A program made the position numbers and the translations under genes. The notes under the pieces were generated by a model. The model worked only from the letters and a program-made list of their open reading frames with translations, was not told the origin of the DNA and searched no databases. From Rhodobacteraceae bacterium (ex Bugula neritina AB1) (GTDB lineage Bacteria; Pseudomonadota; Alphaproteobacteria; Rhodobacterales; Rhodobacteraceae), in contig MDLF01000044.1 of the NCBI GenBank assembly GCA_001730095.1, positions 52,809 through 116,808 on the forward strand: DNA of 64,000 bases. The letters run 5' to 3'. Shown here in pieces: positions 1 to 8,901 of the stretch. Numbering within the stretch: the stretch's first letter is position 1; every line of letters begins with the position of its first letter.

Positions 1-336
1 CACATTCAGCAGCTGAGGCAGCTCATCTATGCGGGTGTCGCGCAGAAAGCGACCAAGCGGCGTGAAAATATCCGCATCCTTGGGCAAGGTACGATCCTTG
101 GTGAGCGCGGCAGCGCGTTTGTCGCACAGCGTGCGGAACTTGAGGATATGAAACAGCGAGAAATTCCGGCCAATCCGCTCCCCGCGATAGAAAATCGAAG
201 GTCCTTGCGTGGCCAGAAGCAGGATAACCACGCTCAAGAAAACAGGAAAACTAGCAACCAGCAACGCTGTGGCAACAGCAATATTGTAGAGACGATACGC
301 CAGCGGATGTGCTGGCCGAAAACCGACATGGGTCAT
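1..336 (-). CDS. Undecaprenyl-phosphate sugar transferase, N-terminal part (cut by window edge)
   Basis: Reading leftward from the ATG at 334-336, the frame stays open to base 1, giving 112 residues. A hydrophobic segment at about residues 18-43 is followed by sugar-transferase signatures: PSIFYRGERIGRN, then FHILKFRT, then a start of the DELPQLLNV motif at 103-112. This matches the bacterial sugar transferase family (PF02397), which loads the first sugar-1-phosphate onto undecaprenyl phosphate at the inner membrane, consistent with the exopolysaccharide genes to the right. The C-terminal half lies outside the window. There is no long soluble N-terminal region, so it resembles the short priming enzymes. 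The family call is firm; the sugar used is unknown. Confidence 0.88.
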   Translation of the reverse strand, partial: MTHVGFRPAHPLAYRLYNIAVATALLVASFPVFLSVVILLLATQGPSIFYRGERIGRNFSLFHILKFRTLCDKRAAALTKDRTLPKDADIFTPLGRFLRDTRIDELPQLLNV

Positions 337-867
337 AGTTCAAACCATTTTTGGGTCACCGCAGCAATCAGTTGCGACGATCCAAACCTTCAGAGTTTCT
401 AAGAACCGGATGTCGTTCCGATCCTTGCTGAAGGATGTTTTCCATTAAGATTCTATTAATAATTGGACTACTTTGAGGCTTTGTTGGACAGGGCGACGAA
501 TGTTTTCTCTGGAAGGCCGCAGGAAGGGCTTATTTTCTTCACAATCTGCGCTTTGGCGCCTGTGTCTGTCAGATGTCTTGTCCGTCATCGCAGGCGGACA
601 CAAATAAACGGACATCAAAGCGTTGCTGCCTTGGAGCGACGCCAAACCTGTGTGATCGGCGCGCCGCTTATGGCTGCGCCGATGATCCGGCCGACGTGCA
701 GATGCGTCGCGAACGGATGGATGGTCTGAGACCTTTGGCGTTTTCTTGGGTTTTGATTGTGTGGGTTCTGCGCGCTTGTCACGGTGGCGCCGTGACATGC
801 GCAACAGGTCCTGTACACGTGTTGCGCTCGATTTAGATGGGGGCCTTATGAAGAATTGCGAGGTTCT
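337..867. other. Intergenic region, no gene recognised
   Basis: 531 bases lie between the start of the sugar transferase and the stop of the acetyltransferase-like gene, both on the minus strand. An AT-rich patch at about 430-480 could hold the promoter of the sugar transferase. Small open frames in all directions here have basic, low-complexity translations with no family resemblance, and I do not treat them as genes. No tRNA, repeat or clear terminator was seen. Confidence 0.5.
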
Positions 868-1929
868 CTAAAAATCGGTGTCCATGTCGCCTTCGGTGAA
901 AAACAGCGGCGTCCGGGCCAAATCGGTTTCTGTCGTGCAACGGCCATTGGCGTCGAAGTTGCGCAGGACAGCGCCGGATTGGCGGGATGTGAACAGGCCT
1001 GCGGTCTTGTATGCTTTGGTGGTCCAGCAATATTGTCCGGACAGTGCCGTGAGTGTTTCCACGTTGCGTTTTGTACCCAGGGAAATGGCTGTGCGGGTCA
1101 GGCTGGCAAATGTGTCCATGTCGCCGGGGCGGCAGAACAGATCGACAATCGACAATTGATGGCGCCTGTTGCTGCGCCGTTCTTTGGTGACCATATGCCC
1201 CAGTACAGAGCCCGCAGCGTCCAGAGCGTAAAACAGCCTATAGCCCGGGATTGGAAATTCGGCATAGCGCCAGTTTAGCAGCGCGGCGTCGCGGGTGAAA
1301 ACAAGATCGAAATCCTCTTTGATATGCTGCCATAGCTGGTCAGACCGCTTGTCAAAACGGGGGATCTCCTGGACCGATCCTGTGCCTGTTTTGTTGGGCA
1401 GTTTGAGGTTGCCTGCAAGCTTCCACAGGAGATCAACGGGTGTGCCGACGGCGGCAGAAAGCTGCAATTTCTTGGCCAGTAATGCGCCGGGGCGCAGGGG
1501 GCGGAAATGGCGGATCAGGGGGGTTTGCTGATGGGTGCCAAAGCGGCCATACAAAGGCACGAGCTTGGGCGAATTGGGAGTGCCGCACAGATAGTGATCT
1601 TCGCCCAGGAACTGGCGCATCAAGCGCAGCCCGGCACCGCGCTTGTCGGGATGCACATTGATAAAGCCCACCATATAGGATGGCTGTAGGTCTGCCTGTT
1701 GTTTCAGCACAAAGGGCATCAGGATTGCGACCGCCACCAACTGCCCCTGTTGGCGCAGCATATAGGTTTTGGCCGCTTGGTCTGATGTCACATGAGGCGC
1801 GGAAAACATCCAGTCCCAGGCAGCGCGTTTGCGCTCAATGGCTTCGGTTCCGAAACTCAGCTCGGACAGTTGGAGGATGTCGTCACGATCCCTAGTGGAG
1901 GGTTTGCCTTTGATGATGTCCAACTGCAT
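868..1929 (-). CDS. GNAT-like acyltransferase, probably tailoring the exopolysaccharide
   Basis: The protein has 353 residues and no signal peptide. The first half fits a GNAT fold: after an N-terminal helix-rich part, LVAVAILMPFVLK and YMVGFINVHPDKRGAGLRL (about residues 84-102) look like the central strands and the acetyl-CoA pyrophosphate loop (R/Q-x-x-G-x-G/A variant PDKRGAGL). A second half with FDLVFTRDAALLNWRY resembles a duplicated GNAT half seen in exopolysaccharide-cluster acetyltransferases and FemAB-like proteins. It lies between the sugar transferase and a glycosyltransferase on the same strand, which suggests acylation of a polysaccharide precursor in the cytoplasm. The substrate cannot be read from sequence. 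Confidence 0.6.
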   Translation of the reverse strand: MQLDIIKGKPSTRDRDDILQLSELSFGTEAIERKRAAWDWMFSAPHVTSDQAAKTYMLRQQGQLVAVAILMPFVLKQQADLQPSYMVGFINVHPDKRGAGLRLMRQFLGEDHYLCGTPNSPKLVPLYGRFGTHQQTPLIRHFRPLRPGALLAKKLQLSAAVGTPVDLLWKLAGNLKLPNKTGTGSVQEIPRFDKRSDQLWQHIKEDFDLVFTRDAALLNWRYAEFPIPGYRLFYALDAAGSVLGHMVTKERRSNRRHQLSIVDLFCRPGDMDTFASLTRTAISLGTKRNVETLTALSGQYCWTTKAYKTAGLFTSRQSGAVLRNFDANGRCTTETDLARTPLFFTEGDMDTDF

Positions 1930-2089
1930 GGGGGGCTATGGAATTCCTGCTGTCTTTGGATCTGGTTCGCTTTGGCGGATCCTGTTCCTGATCAATATGC
2001 GCCGCCTGGATAGGGTGATAAAGGCCTGAGGAAACAGTTTTCTGGCCAGGTGATGCGTCCATATTGCGCCCCCTGTGGCGCCGGATCCC

Positions 2090-3196
2090 CTAGGGCGCGG
2101 CAAGAACCTGATCAAAAACCGCCTGATAGGCTGCAACGGCGTGAGTGACGTCAAAGCCGGTGACTGCGTCAAACCCGGCCTCCCGGTAACGCTGGCGGGC
2201 GGCGCGGTCCTGGGCCAGATCCGTAACGGCGGCGGCCAGCGCAGCAGCGCTGTGATCGGACAGCAATCGCCCGGCACGCCCGCCTTGCAACAGCTGCGGC
2301 GGGCCAAAGGGGCAATCGACACTAATCACCGGTACGCCACGCGCCATGGCTTCGATTATGGCATTGCCCAGCCCTTCGCGCCGAGAGGTGCAGACAAAAA
2401 GATCTGCGGCACTGTGGACTGCATCCATGTCGTCAGCATAGCCGGGTAAAGTGACTGTGCCAGTCAGATTTTTGCTGGCAATCAGTGCTTCAAGCCTGGC
2501 GCGTTCGGGGCCTTCACCGTGGATGGTCAGCCGCAGGTCGGGGTGCTGGGCATGGGCCAGGGCAAAGCTGTTGATCAGCAGATCAAACCGTTTTTCCGGC
2601 GCCAATCGGCCCACAGAGACAATGCGCTGTGCCCGTTCTGGCAGGGGGCGCAAGGGGGCGATGGTGTCGACCACCGGGTTGGGCAGACAGGTGAATTTCG
2701 GCGCATGCGCCCCCAGCAGTGTCTGCAAATCCGTTCCGATCTGGTCGATGGGGCCACCCGTCAAACTGGCACGGGGATAGAGCAGCCGCATGGCCAAGCG
2801 TCTGAGCGCTGGCTGTTTGGCTTCGGCCAGGAAGGCGAGCGGGGGCGTGTGCTCCATCACCAAGGTGCACGGCCGGGCCTTGTTGCGCCCAAAAGGCAGG
2901 GCGGCGGCCATCAAAGCATAAAGATTGACGGCATTGGTTACAGTCACCAACAGGTGCACATCTGCCTGACCACACAGGCGGGACAATTCAAAGATACAGC
3001 CCGGAGGTTTGGGGCGGGACAGCCTGTGCAGTATGACATCCGCTGGCAGCTGGCACAGCAATTCGCCCCGCTGCTGTTGAAGGATCAGATGCGGCTGGAA
3101 CCGGCGCCGATCCAGCCCTTGCAGGACTTTCAGCACCACGGTTTCGACGCCGCCGGCGGCAAAATGCGGGAGGAAAAAGGCGATGTTCCTGCGCAT
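2090..3196 (-). CDS. Glycosyltransferase family 4-type enzyme
   Basis: The protein has 368 residues. The start is at 3194-3196 (MRRNIAFFLPHFAAGGVE) because AAAGGA lies about seven bases upstream and the GT-B N-terminal strand starts there; the open frame extends further upstream without support. The motif HFAAGGVETV is typical of the nucleotide-sugar GT4 group. Near residues 210-225 comes VSVGRLAPEKRFDLLI, and later the donor-binding part TSRREGLGNAIIEAMARGVPVI with the conserved E-x7-E arrangement. It should be a cytoplasmic retaining enzyme adding a sugar to the lipid-linked repeat unit. It is transcribed away from the export operon, so the 175-base gap to the right probably carries two promoters. 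Confidence 0.88.
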   Translation of the reverse strand: MRRNIAFFLPHFAAGGVETVVLKVLQGLDRRRFQPHLILQQQRGELLCQLPADVILHRLSRPKPPGCIFELSRLCGQADVHLLVTVTNAVNLYALMAAALPFGRNKARPCTLVMEHTPPLAFLAEAKQPALRRLAMRLLYPRASLTGGPIDQIGTDLQTLLGAHAPKFTCLPNPVVDTIAPLRPLPERAQRIVSVGRLAPEKRFDLLINSFALAHAQHPDLRLTIHGEGPERARLEALIASKNLTGTVTLPGYADDMDAVHSAADLFVCTSRREGLGNAIIEAMARGVPVISVDCPFGPPQLLQGGRAGRLLSDHSAAALAAAVTDLAQDRAARQRYREAGFDAVTGFDVTHAVAAYQAVFDQVLAAP

Positions 3197-3371
3197 CAGA
3201 TGTCCTTTTGCTGGGCATGGCTTTGATGTGACGTGGTCGGGAGCTGCGCCACTGGTCTTTTCCACGACTGTTCCGACGCTGCAATACTGCGTTAATAAAT
3301 TAACTTTCAAACATAGTCGCGACCTCGTAACAGCAGTAATATCCCATTTGTGGGTAAATTGCGGAGTAAAC
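3197..3371. promoter_or_regulatory. Divergent promoter region of the exopolysaccharide cluster
   Basis: This 175-base gap separates the minus-strand glycosyltransferase from the plus-strand export operon and becomes AT-rich from about 3290. A short inverted repeat, CCCATTTGTGGG (3343-3354), lies about 18 bases before the export gene start and could be an operator. No confident -35/-10 pair was identified by eye. Confidence 0.45.
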
Positions 3372-4586
3372 ATGCGATTTTTGGGGGCAGGCTATGCGCT
3401 AGGCATATGTCTCGCGCTGGCGTCAGTGACGCAGGCAGGAGCACAGGAGTATTTATTGGCGCCGGGGGATCGAATTGAAGTTTCGGTTTTCGCGCGGCCC
3501 GATATTTCCAAGCAGTATCGTATTCGGACCGATGGCACGATCTCGATGCATCTGATCGGGTCTATCCAGGCTGCAGATCTCAGCCCGGCGAAACTGGAAA
3601 CCCGTATCGAGGCCCGCCTTGGGGTGTTTTTTGACGAACCGGTATCGACAACACTGGAGGTCGCCGACTGGCGCCCCGTTGTTGTGAGCGGGGATGTAAT
3701 GGAACCCGGCGCAATTGTTTTTCGCCCCGGCACCGACGTTCGCGCCGCGCTGGCCGAGGCGGGGGGGGCGATACGGGGCTTGCCAACGGGCGATAGTGGC
3801 AGCGCCATGCGGGTGCAAAGTGAAGTCGGCGATCTGGCCCAATATGAGGCCCGTTTGGCACCATTGCTGGCGGAGCGCAGCCGCCTGATAGGTGAGACGA
3901 CCGCAGGTCAGGAGCCGACAGACGGGCGTGATCCGGTTCTGGCAGCCATGGAGGATCTGGTGGGGGGTGAGGTCGCAGCAGAACTTGTTGCGGCACAGGC
4001 CTTGCTGGCGGAGCGCGAAACCCAGCAAAGCATACTGGAAAAAGCCGCCCGGCAAACGCAGCAGGCGCTAGCTGCCAGCGAGGCCGACGCCTATGGCACA
4101 CGACAGGAGATCATAGGTGAGCAGCTGGCTCTGACCCGGGATGAGCTGATCAAGCAAGAGGAATTGCTGGAGCGGCGCATTTCGATCGCGTCGAAAGTTC
4201 TGGATTTGCGGCAGGATGCCACCAGCCTGCGCAGCGAGGAGCTGGAAGCGGTCGGGCTGCAGGCCGCGGCCGAGCAGAAACGGGACCGGGCCATTGCGGG
4301 CCAGCAATTGGCCGAGGCCACGCGCGCACGCGATGTTGCGGTGCGGCTGACCCAATTGGAGGCGGAAATCACCGAATTGAACGCTCGGATCGCACAATCG
4401 CGTGTCTTTATCGAGAACTTTGGTGGGGCGGCGCTGTTGATGGACGCCAAGGTACGCACCGAAACCTATATGGTCTATCGCCGGACTGGTACCGGGCTGC
4501 GGCGGCAAGAGGTCGGAGCCGATATGTTGCTGCATCCCGGTGACATTCTGGAGGTGACCGTCGCGACCGAGCCGCTGGGGCAATGA
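3372..4586 (+). CDS. Polysaccharide export protein (Wza/KpsD-type, Poly_export + SLBB)
   Basis: The protein has 404 residues. The start at 3372 is chosen because it begins a clear signal peptide (MRFLGAGYALGICLALA, cleavage likely near AGAQ-EY); the frame is open upstream but that part is not secretory. Directly after cleavage comes the Poly_export signature YLLAPGDRIEVSVF, with YRIRTDGTISM and a following SLBB-like beta region (VVVSGDVMEPGAIVF). Residues about 150-350 are rich in Ala, Glu, Gln and Arg and look like a long coiled coil, unusual for the short Wza type and closer to periplasmic PCP/OPX hybrids. There is no lipobox cysteine. Its role is export across the outer membrane. The last four bases overlap the next gene. 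Confidence 0.85.
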   Translation: MRFLGAGYALGICLALASVTQAGAQEYLLAPGDRIEVSVFARPDISKQYRIRTDGTISMHLIGSIQAADLSPAKLETRIEARLGVFFDEPVSTTLEVADWRPVVVSGDVMEPGAIVFRPGTDVRAALAEAGGAIRGLPTGDSGSAMRVQSEVGDLAQYEARLAPLLAERSRLIGETTAGQEPTDGRDPVLAAMEDLVGGEVAAELVAAQALLAERETQQSILEKAARQTQQALAASEADAYGTRQEIIGEQLALTRDELIKQEELLERRISIASKVLDLRQDATSLRSEELEAVGLQAAAEQKRDRAIAGQQLAEATRARDVAVRLTQLEAEITELNARIAQSRVFIENFGGAALLMDAKVRTETYMVYRRTGTGLRRQEVGADMLLHPGDILEVTVATEPLGQ

Positions 4587-5977
4587 GGTGGTCCGTCTTA
4601 GGTGCGCTGGTGTTTGTGCTGCTGGTCGCGGCACTGTCACCAATGCGTGCTGCCCAAGCCAGGGATTTGGAACAGAGCACAGGGTCTGGGGGTGTGGATC
4701 TGTCCATGCTGCAGGTGACACCCAATGCACGGCTGGGGCTGGCATTTCCGGGAAGTGACCCCAAGTATTACCGCTATGTCGCCGAAGCGGGCATTGGTGT
4801 CGTGCGGATTTCTGCCGCCTGGAAATGGCTTGAGCAGGGGCGGGACAATTTTGATTTCACAGGCCTGGACCGCCGTATTCATGGTTTGCAGACCCTGGGG
4901 CTGACGCCCTTTGTGACGTTTGAATCCAATGCTGATTGGGCGACCATCGAACAGACACATAAGGTCAAAAACGCCCAGCCCAAGGATCTGGCGCATTGGG
5001 CGCGGTTTGTAGAAACGGTGGTGGAGCGTTACGACGGCGATGGCCGTGATGACATGCCCGGCCTTACGTCGCCAGTGCGCTATTGGCAGGTGGCCAATGA
5101 ATGGATCAGCGACAGCAACCGGTCCGGGGGCTGGGCTGGCAGCACAGCGGATTTGATTGCCTATGTCAGCGCGTCACGCACTGCGATCAAGGCCGCTGAT
5201 CCTGAGGCCATCGTTGTGATGGGGGGCGTGGCTGCCTTTAATATGGATCTGCTGCTGGTGGCGCGCGACGGGTTTGATTTTTCCGTGCGCCAAAGTTGGA
5301 GTGCGACCTCGGAAACGGTGATGACCAGGGCTGAGATACAGGGCCAGAAGGTGGCCAGTATTATTGACAACAGGGTTCTGCCCGTGCTGCGGCAGGCGCC
5401 GTTTGATGTGGCTTCGGCACATCTTTATGGCCCTGAAGACCGGGATGGCGCGCGTCTGGATCTGCTGCGACGTCTGAGCAACAAGCCGGTTGTCTCCTCG
5501 GAATGTGGTGGTCCAACTCTGGACTATGGTGGTGAGTACAGTGGCGCAGCACATTTTCGGGCGGTCATTGAACGCAATCTGAATGTGCTGGCGGCGGGGG
5601 GGCAGTTTTGCCTGTGGTTCCGGCTGGGCGAGTCCGGCGGCAGCACCTATGGCAATGCCCGCACCGCACTTTATGACGCCAAGGCCCGGCCCAAACCGGG
5701 TGTCTTTGCCTATCGCGCGCTGGCGCGGCTGCTGGATACGCAGGCCACTGTTGCACAGCAGCGTCCCGGGCATTTCCTGATCCAGCGCGGGGCGGGGCAG
5801 GAGATATCTGTTGCCTGGGGCCCACCAGCACAGGACCTGCGCCGCGAGCCTGAATTCTATTGTTTGTCCGCGGCCCAAACCGGCCAGCTGAGCACAGACA
5901 GCCATGCCTGCGCGCCTGGCGCGGTGACCTTTGCCGGTGCAGGCCTTTGGTCGCTGTTTTCCCCTTTCACCCAATGA
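4583..5977 (+). CDS. Secreted glycoside hydrolase (clan GH-A type) in the exopolysaccharide operon
   Basis: The protein has 464 residues with an N-terminal signal peptide (MRWSVLGALVFVLLVAALS, cut near AAQA-RD). The TIM-barrel features of clan GH-A glycosidases are visible: GVVRISAAWKWLEQ, then YWQVANEWISD with the Asn-Glu acid/base pair at about residues 172-173, and VVSSECGG with a Glu in the nucleophile position near residue 307. Such enzymes (GH5/GH39-like) cleave or trim polysaccharides in the periplasm. Here it probably edits chains or clears polymer caught in the periplasm during export. Start ATG overlaps the export gene stop (ATGA), so the two are translationally coupled. The exact GH family is uncertain. 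Confidence 0.75.
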   Translation: MRWSVLGALVFVLLVAALSPMRAAQARDLEQSTGSGGVDLSMLQVTPNARLGLAFPGSDPKYYRYVAEAGIGVVRISAAWKWLEQGRDNFDFTGLDRRIHGLQTLGLTPFVTFESNADWATIEQTHKVKNAQPKDLAHWARFVETVVERYDGDGRDDMPGLTSPVRYWQVANEWISDSNRSGGWAGSTADLIAYVSASRTAIKAADPEAIVVMGGVAAFNMDLLLVARDGFDFSVRQSWSATSETVMTRAEIQGQKVASIIDNRVLPVLRQAPFDVASAHLYGPEDRDGARLDLLRRLSNKPVVSSECGGPTLDYGGEYSGAAHFRAVIERNLNVLAAGGQFCLWFRLGESGGSTYGNARTALYDAKARPKPGVFAYRALARLLDTQATVAQQRPGHFLIQRGAGQEISVAWGPPAQDLRREPEFYCLSAAQTGQLSTDSHACAPGAVTFAGAGLWSLFSPFTQ

Positions 5978-5995
5978 CACCCGGAAAGATCTCCG

Positions 5996-7687
5996 ATGCT
6001 GAACCACTACATTGAGCTTCTAAGCCTGTTCCGCCGTAAGATCCTGAAGACAGCGTTGTTTTCGGCGGGTGCGGCGTTGGTACTGAGCCTGTTGTTGCTG
6101 AAGGAAATGCCGATCTATGAATCGAGTGTTACCATGAATATGCAGCCCTCGCAGGAGGATCTGAGGTTCAACAGCGCCTTTCTGGGGGTGAGCCAGTTCA
6201 ATCCTGCGACGATCATTGCGCAGTCCCATATCGAACGCTTGCTGTCGCGCCCGGTTGCCGGCCGTGCGATTGATATTCTGGTCAGCCAAAACGATGGCAA
6301 TATGCCCTCTGATCCGCCCAGCGTGATCGGAAAACTGCGCAAGGCCGTGTTCAGATGGTTGCGGATCCTGAACTCTGGTTATTTTGTGGATCTGCCCGAA
6401 CGGGAGCAATACATCAGTGATCTGATCAGCGCCAGCAACATCGAGATTGTCGAAGGCTCCTATATCTTGCAAGCCTCGGTTTCCTACACGGATCCGGTGA
6501 TTGCTGCGGCGGCGGCCAATGCTCTGGCACAGGCCTATATCGAAGCCGCACAGGAAGAGCTGAGCCGTGATGCAGCACGCGTGGATGACGCGCTGAAGGC
6601 GGTGCAGGAAGATGAAGAGGCAAAGCTGGCACTTCTGCTGGAAGAGCGCTGGTCTCTGGAGAAACAGCTTGGCGTTTCCAGCCTGGCTGCGGAACGTAGT
6701 TATCGGCAGGACAATCGCAGCGCCGCACGGCACGCCTTGGAAGAGGCCAATGTGGTGCTTTTGGAACGCGAGTCCCAGCTGGAGGCGCTGGTTGCTGCGA
6801 TTGCCCGCGAGGGGGATGCAGGGATCTCGCGTCAGCTGCGTCAGGATCTGGTCAAGATCCGTGGCGCCCTTGCCTCTGCCAGGGTGCGCCAGGCGCAAAG
6901 GCAGGACAACCTGGATGCGGCAGAACAGGCATTGCAGGATCTGGGACAGGCGCAAGAGGCCTTTGTGGCGGTGGATCAACGGATCGCTGACACGCGCACC
7001 GAACTGGCCGATCTGCAAGAACGCCGTATCCAGACCGAACTGGCGCGCAATGCGCAACTGTCGCAGGTGCGGATCATCAGTGCGGCTGAACCCGCTGTGT
7101 ATCCCAAGTTCCCGATGGTGATGTTCAATACGGTTGTTGGTTTCATTGTCGGCAGCCTGGTGATGCTGGTGCCGATCTTTGCCAGTGATGTTCTGGGCAC
7201 CCGTCTGCGCACCAGCGAGGATGTGCGGGCGATTTTTGGCGCGCGCAGTCTGCCGCGTCTGACACCGGCCCTGCTGTCGGCGGCGAAGTCAGTTGTGAAA
7301 CGGGACCGGGCTGCCACACCTGCGCTGCGGGCCTTTGCAGAGCAGGTCGGGCATCGTCTGGCGGTCGAGGGCAGCGGACGCTGGCCCACCGATACGCTCT
7401 ATGTCACCACCCAGGGTGCCTCTGCCAATGCGAATGATCTGCAATTGGTCATGCAGGCAGTGGTCAAGATTCTGGGGCGCAAAAACGCGCAGGGTGAGCC
7501 GCTGCCAGTCACGGCGCTGTTGCCGGTGTCGCAGATTTCCGATTGGTCTGCACTGTCGCGCCACCATCTGGTGATTGGCCTGGCCTCTGGCGGGACCAAT
7601 GAGGCCGAGGTCATTGGTTTGGCCGGGGGCGCGCAGGTGTCCGAAAATGGCCGCAGCCCCTCTACCTTTGCAATGTTGTTGACGTGA
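5996..7687 (+). CDS. Wzz-type chain-length determinant with coiled-coil periplasmic domain
   Basis: The protein has 563 residues. A first membrane helix lies at about 17-36, a large periplasmic part rich in Glu, Gln and Leu with heptads at about 190-345, and a second membrane helix near 378-402 (FNTVVGFIVGSLVMLVPIF). This is the polysaccharide co-polymerase arrangement. The cytoplasmic tail of about 160 residues has the place and length of a BY-kinase domain but no Walker A (GxxxxGKS/T), so it is either a degenerate kinase or a docking domain; YVTTQGASANANDLQLV sits where the P-loop would be. It controls polymer length together with the ligase/polymerase downstream. Its end overlaps the next gene (GTGA). 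Confidence 0.85.
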   Translation: MLNHYIELLSLFRRKILKTALFSAGAALVLSLLLLKEMPIYESSVTMNMQPSQEDLRFNSAFLGVSQFNPATIIAQSHIERLLSRPVAGRAIDILVSQNDGNMPSDPPSVIGKLRKAVFRWLRILNSGYFVDLPEREQYISDLISASNIEIVEGSYILQASVSYTDPVIAAAAANALAQAYIEAAQEELSRDAARVDDALKAVQEDEEAKLALLLEERWSLEKQLGVSSLAAERSYRQDNRSAARHALEEANVVLLERESQLEALVAAIAREGDAGISRQLRQDLVKIRGALASARVRQAQRQDNLDAAEQALQDLGQAQEAFVAVDQRIADTRTELADLQERRIQTELARNAQLSQVRIISAAEPAVYPKFPMVMFNTVVGFIVGSLVMLVPIFASDVLGTRLRTSEDVRAIFGARSLPRLTPALLSAAKSVVKRDRAATPALRAFAEQVGHRLAVEGSGRWPTDTLYVTTQGASANANDLQLVMQAVVKILGRKNAQGEPLPVTALLPVSQISDWSALSRHHLVIGLASGGTNEAEVIGLAGGAQVSENGRSPSTFAMLLT

Positions 7688-8901
7688 CGGCCACAGGGAC
7701 AGAAGGGCGTCGTCAGGCCCGAAAGCGTGGGTTTCGCCGCGCCGCGCTGATTTTGGGCGCGGGAGGGGCTGTTGCGCTGGCTGCTCTTCTGGCTGACGGG
7801 CCGTTGCTGGCTTTGCTGCTGGGTATTGCCTGTCTGATCTGGGCTGCCTGGCAGCTGTATCAACCGGGCGGTGTGCCCATTCTGGTCTATCACAGCGTGT
7901 CACCGGATGCAGGTTGGCTGCCCTGGGCACGCAATACTTCGGTGCGCCCTGAGGTGCTGCGCTGCCATCTGGCTGCGTTGCGGGCCGGGGGCTGGCGGGT
8001 GATCGCGACTCAGGAGTTGATCCAGGCGCGTCAAAGCGGCACTGCGCTGCCCCGCCGGACTGTGGTGCTGCAGTTTGATGATGCCTATCTGGACAACTAT
8101 CTTTTTGCGGCGCCCATCCTGCGGGAATTCTCTGCCCCTGCGATGTTCTTTGCCTCCACCGATTTCATCGCAGAGGGCGAGAGTTTGCGCCAAGATGCCC
8201 GCAGCCAGGGCGCAGCAGCCTGGGCAGGCTATATGAATGCCGCCGAGCTGCGCGCTTTGGATGCTGATCCGCTGTTCACGGTTGAGGCCCATGGCACCAA
8301 TCATGCTCGTATTCCAGTGTCGGATGCGCCTGCTGAAACGGTTCAGGGCGATGACTGGAAACCCCATGCGCCGCTTAGCTGGGCAAAAGGGGAAGGGAAT
8401 AAATCGCTTTGGTACAAGGCCGCCACTGCGCCCGAGATCTTGGCTCCGGGCTGCGTGTTGCCGTGCCATGACTCGGCGCTGGCAGGGCGCTGGTGGCGGG
8501 ATGGGCGGGCTGAAACAGAGGCCGAGTTTAGAGCCCGTGTTACGGCCATGCTGACCGAGGCCCATGGCCGACTTGAGACGGTACTGGGCCGCGCGCCGAA
8601 CGTGATGGCCTGGCCCTTTGATCGCTGTGATGAAGTATCTCTGCAGGCAGCCTATGACGCGGGGTTCACTGCGGTGACCGGCGGGAATGGCGAAAATCGT
8701 GTGGGCGAAGCCGCAACAGTCCTGAGCCGAATTCATCTGCAGGATCACGCTTTTGGCCCGGGCCCCTTGTGGCTCGAAGCGCTGGCCGTACGAGCCCGTG
8801 CCCAGGCTGCATCGGGGCATTGGATTTGGCATGTGCTTGTGGCACTGGCGGCACGCCGGCGGCGGCGGCTTCTGGGGGCCTCGGGCTATGGGGCGCCGTG
8901 A
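7684..8901 (+). CDS. Polysaccharide deacetylase (NodB/CE4-like), membrane anchored
   Basis: The protein has 405 residues and a GTG start overlapping the previous stop. Two hydrophobic stretches at residues about 19-58 anchor it in the membrane. Then PILVYHSVSP and the first CE4 motif FDDAYLDNY (Asp-Asp for base and metal) follow at about residues 65-140. A His-bearing region VEAHGTNHARI (S/T-H-x-x-x-H variant) comes near 200. The C-terminus is short and Arg-rich. These enzymes remove N-acetyl groups from hexosamines in polysaccharides. Location inside the export operon suggests deacetylation of the polymer as it crosses the periplasm, as with PgaB-type proteins. Confidence 0.8.
   Translation: MTATGTEGRRQARKRGFRRAALILGAGGAVALAALLADGPLLALLLGIACLIWAAWQLYQPGGVPILVYHSVSPDAGWLPWARNTSVRPEVLRCHLAALRAGGWRVIATQELIQARQSGTALPRRTVVLQFDDAYLDNYLFAAPILREFSAPAMFFASTDFIAEGESLRQDARSQGAAAWAGYMNAAELRALDADPLFTVEAHGTNHARIPVSDAPAETVQGDDWKPHAPLSWAKGEGNKSLWYKAATAPEILAPGCVLPCHDSALAGRWWRDGRAETEAEFRARVTAMLTEAHGRLETVLGRAPNVMAWPFDRCDEVSLQAAYDAGFTAVTGGNGENRVGEAATVLSRIHLQDHAFGPGPLWLEALAVRARAQAASGHWIWHVLVALAARRRRRLLGASGYGAP

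Noticed and set aside
445..836. Short open frames on both strands between the first two genes
   Set aside because: Basic, low-complexity translations, overlapping each other in several frames, without ribosome sites or recognisable motifs.
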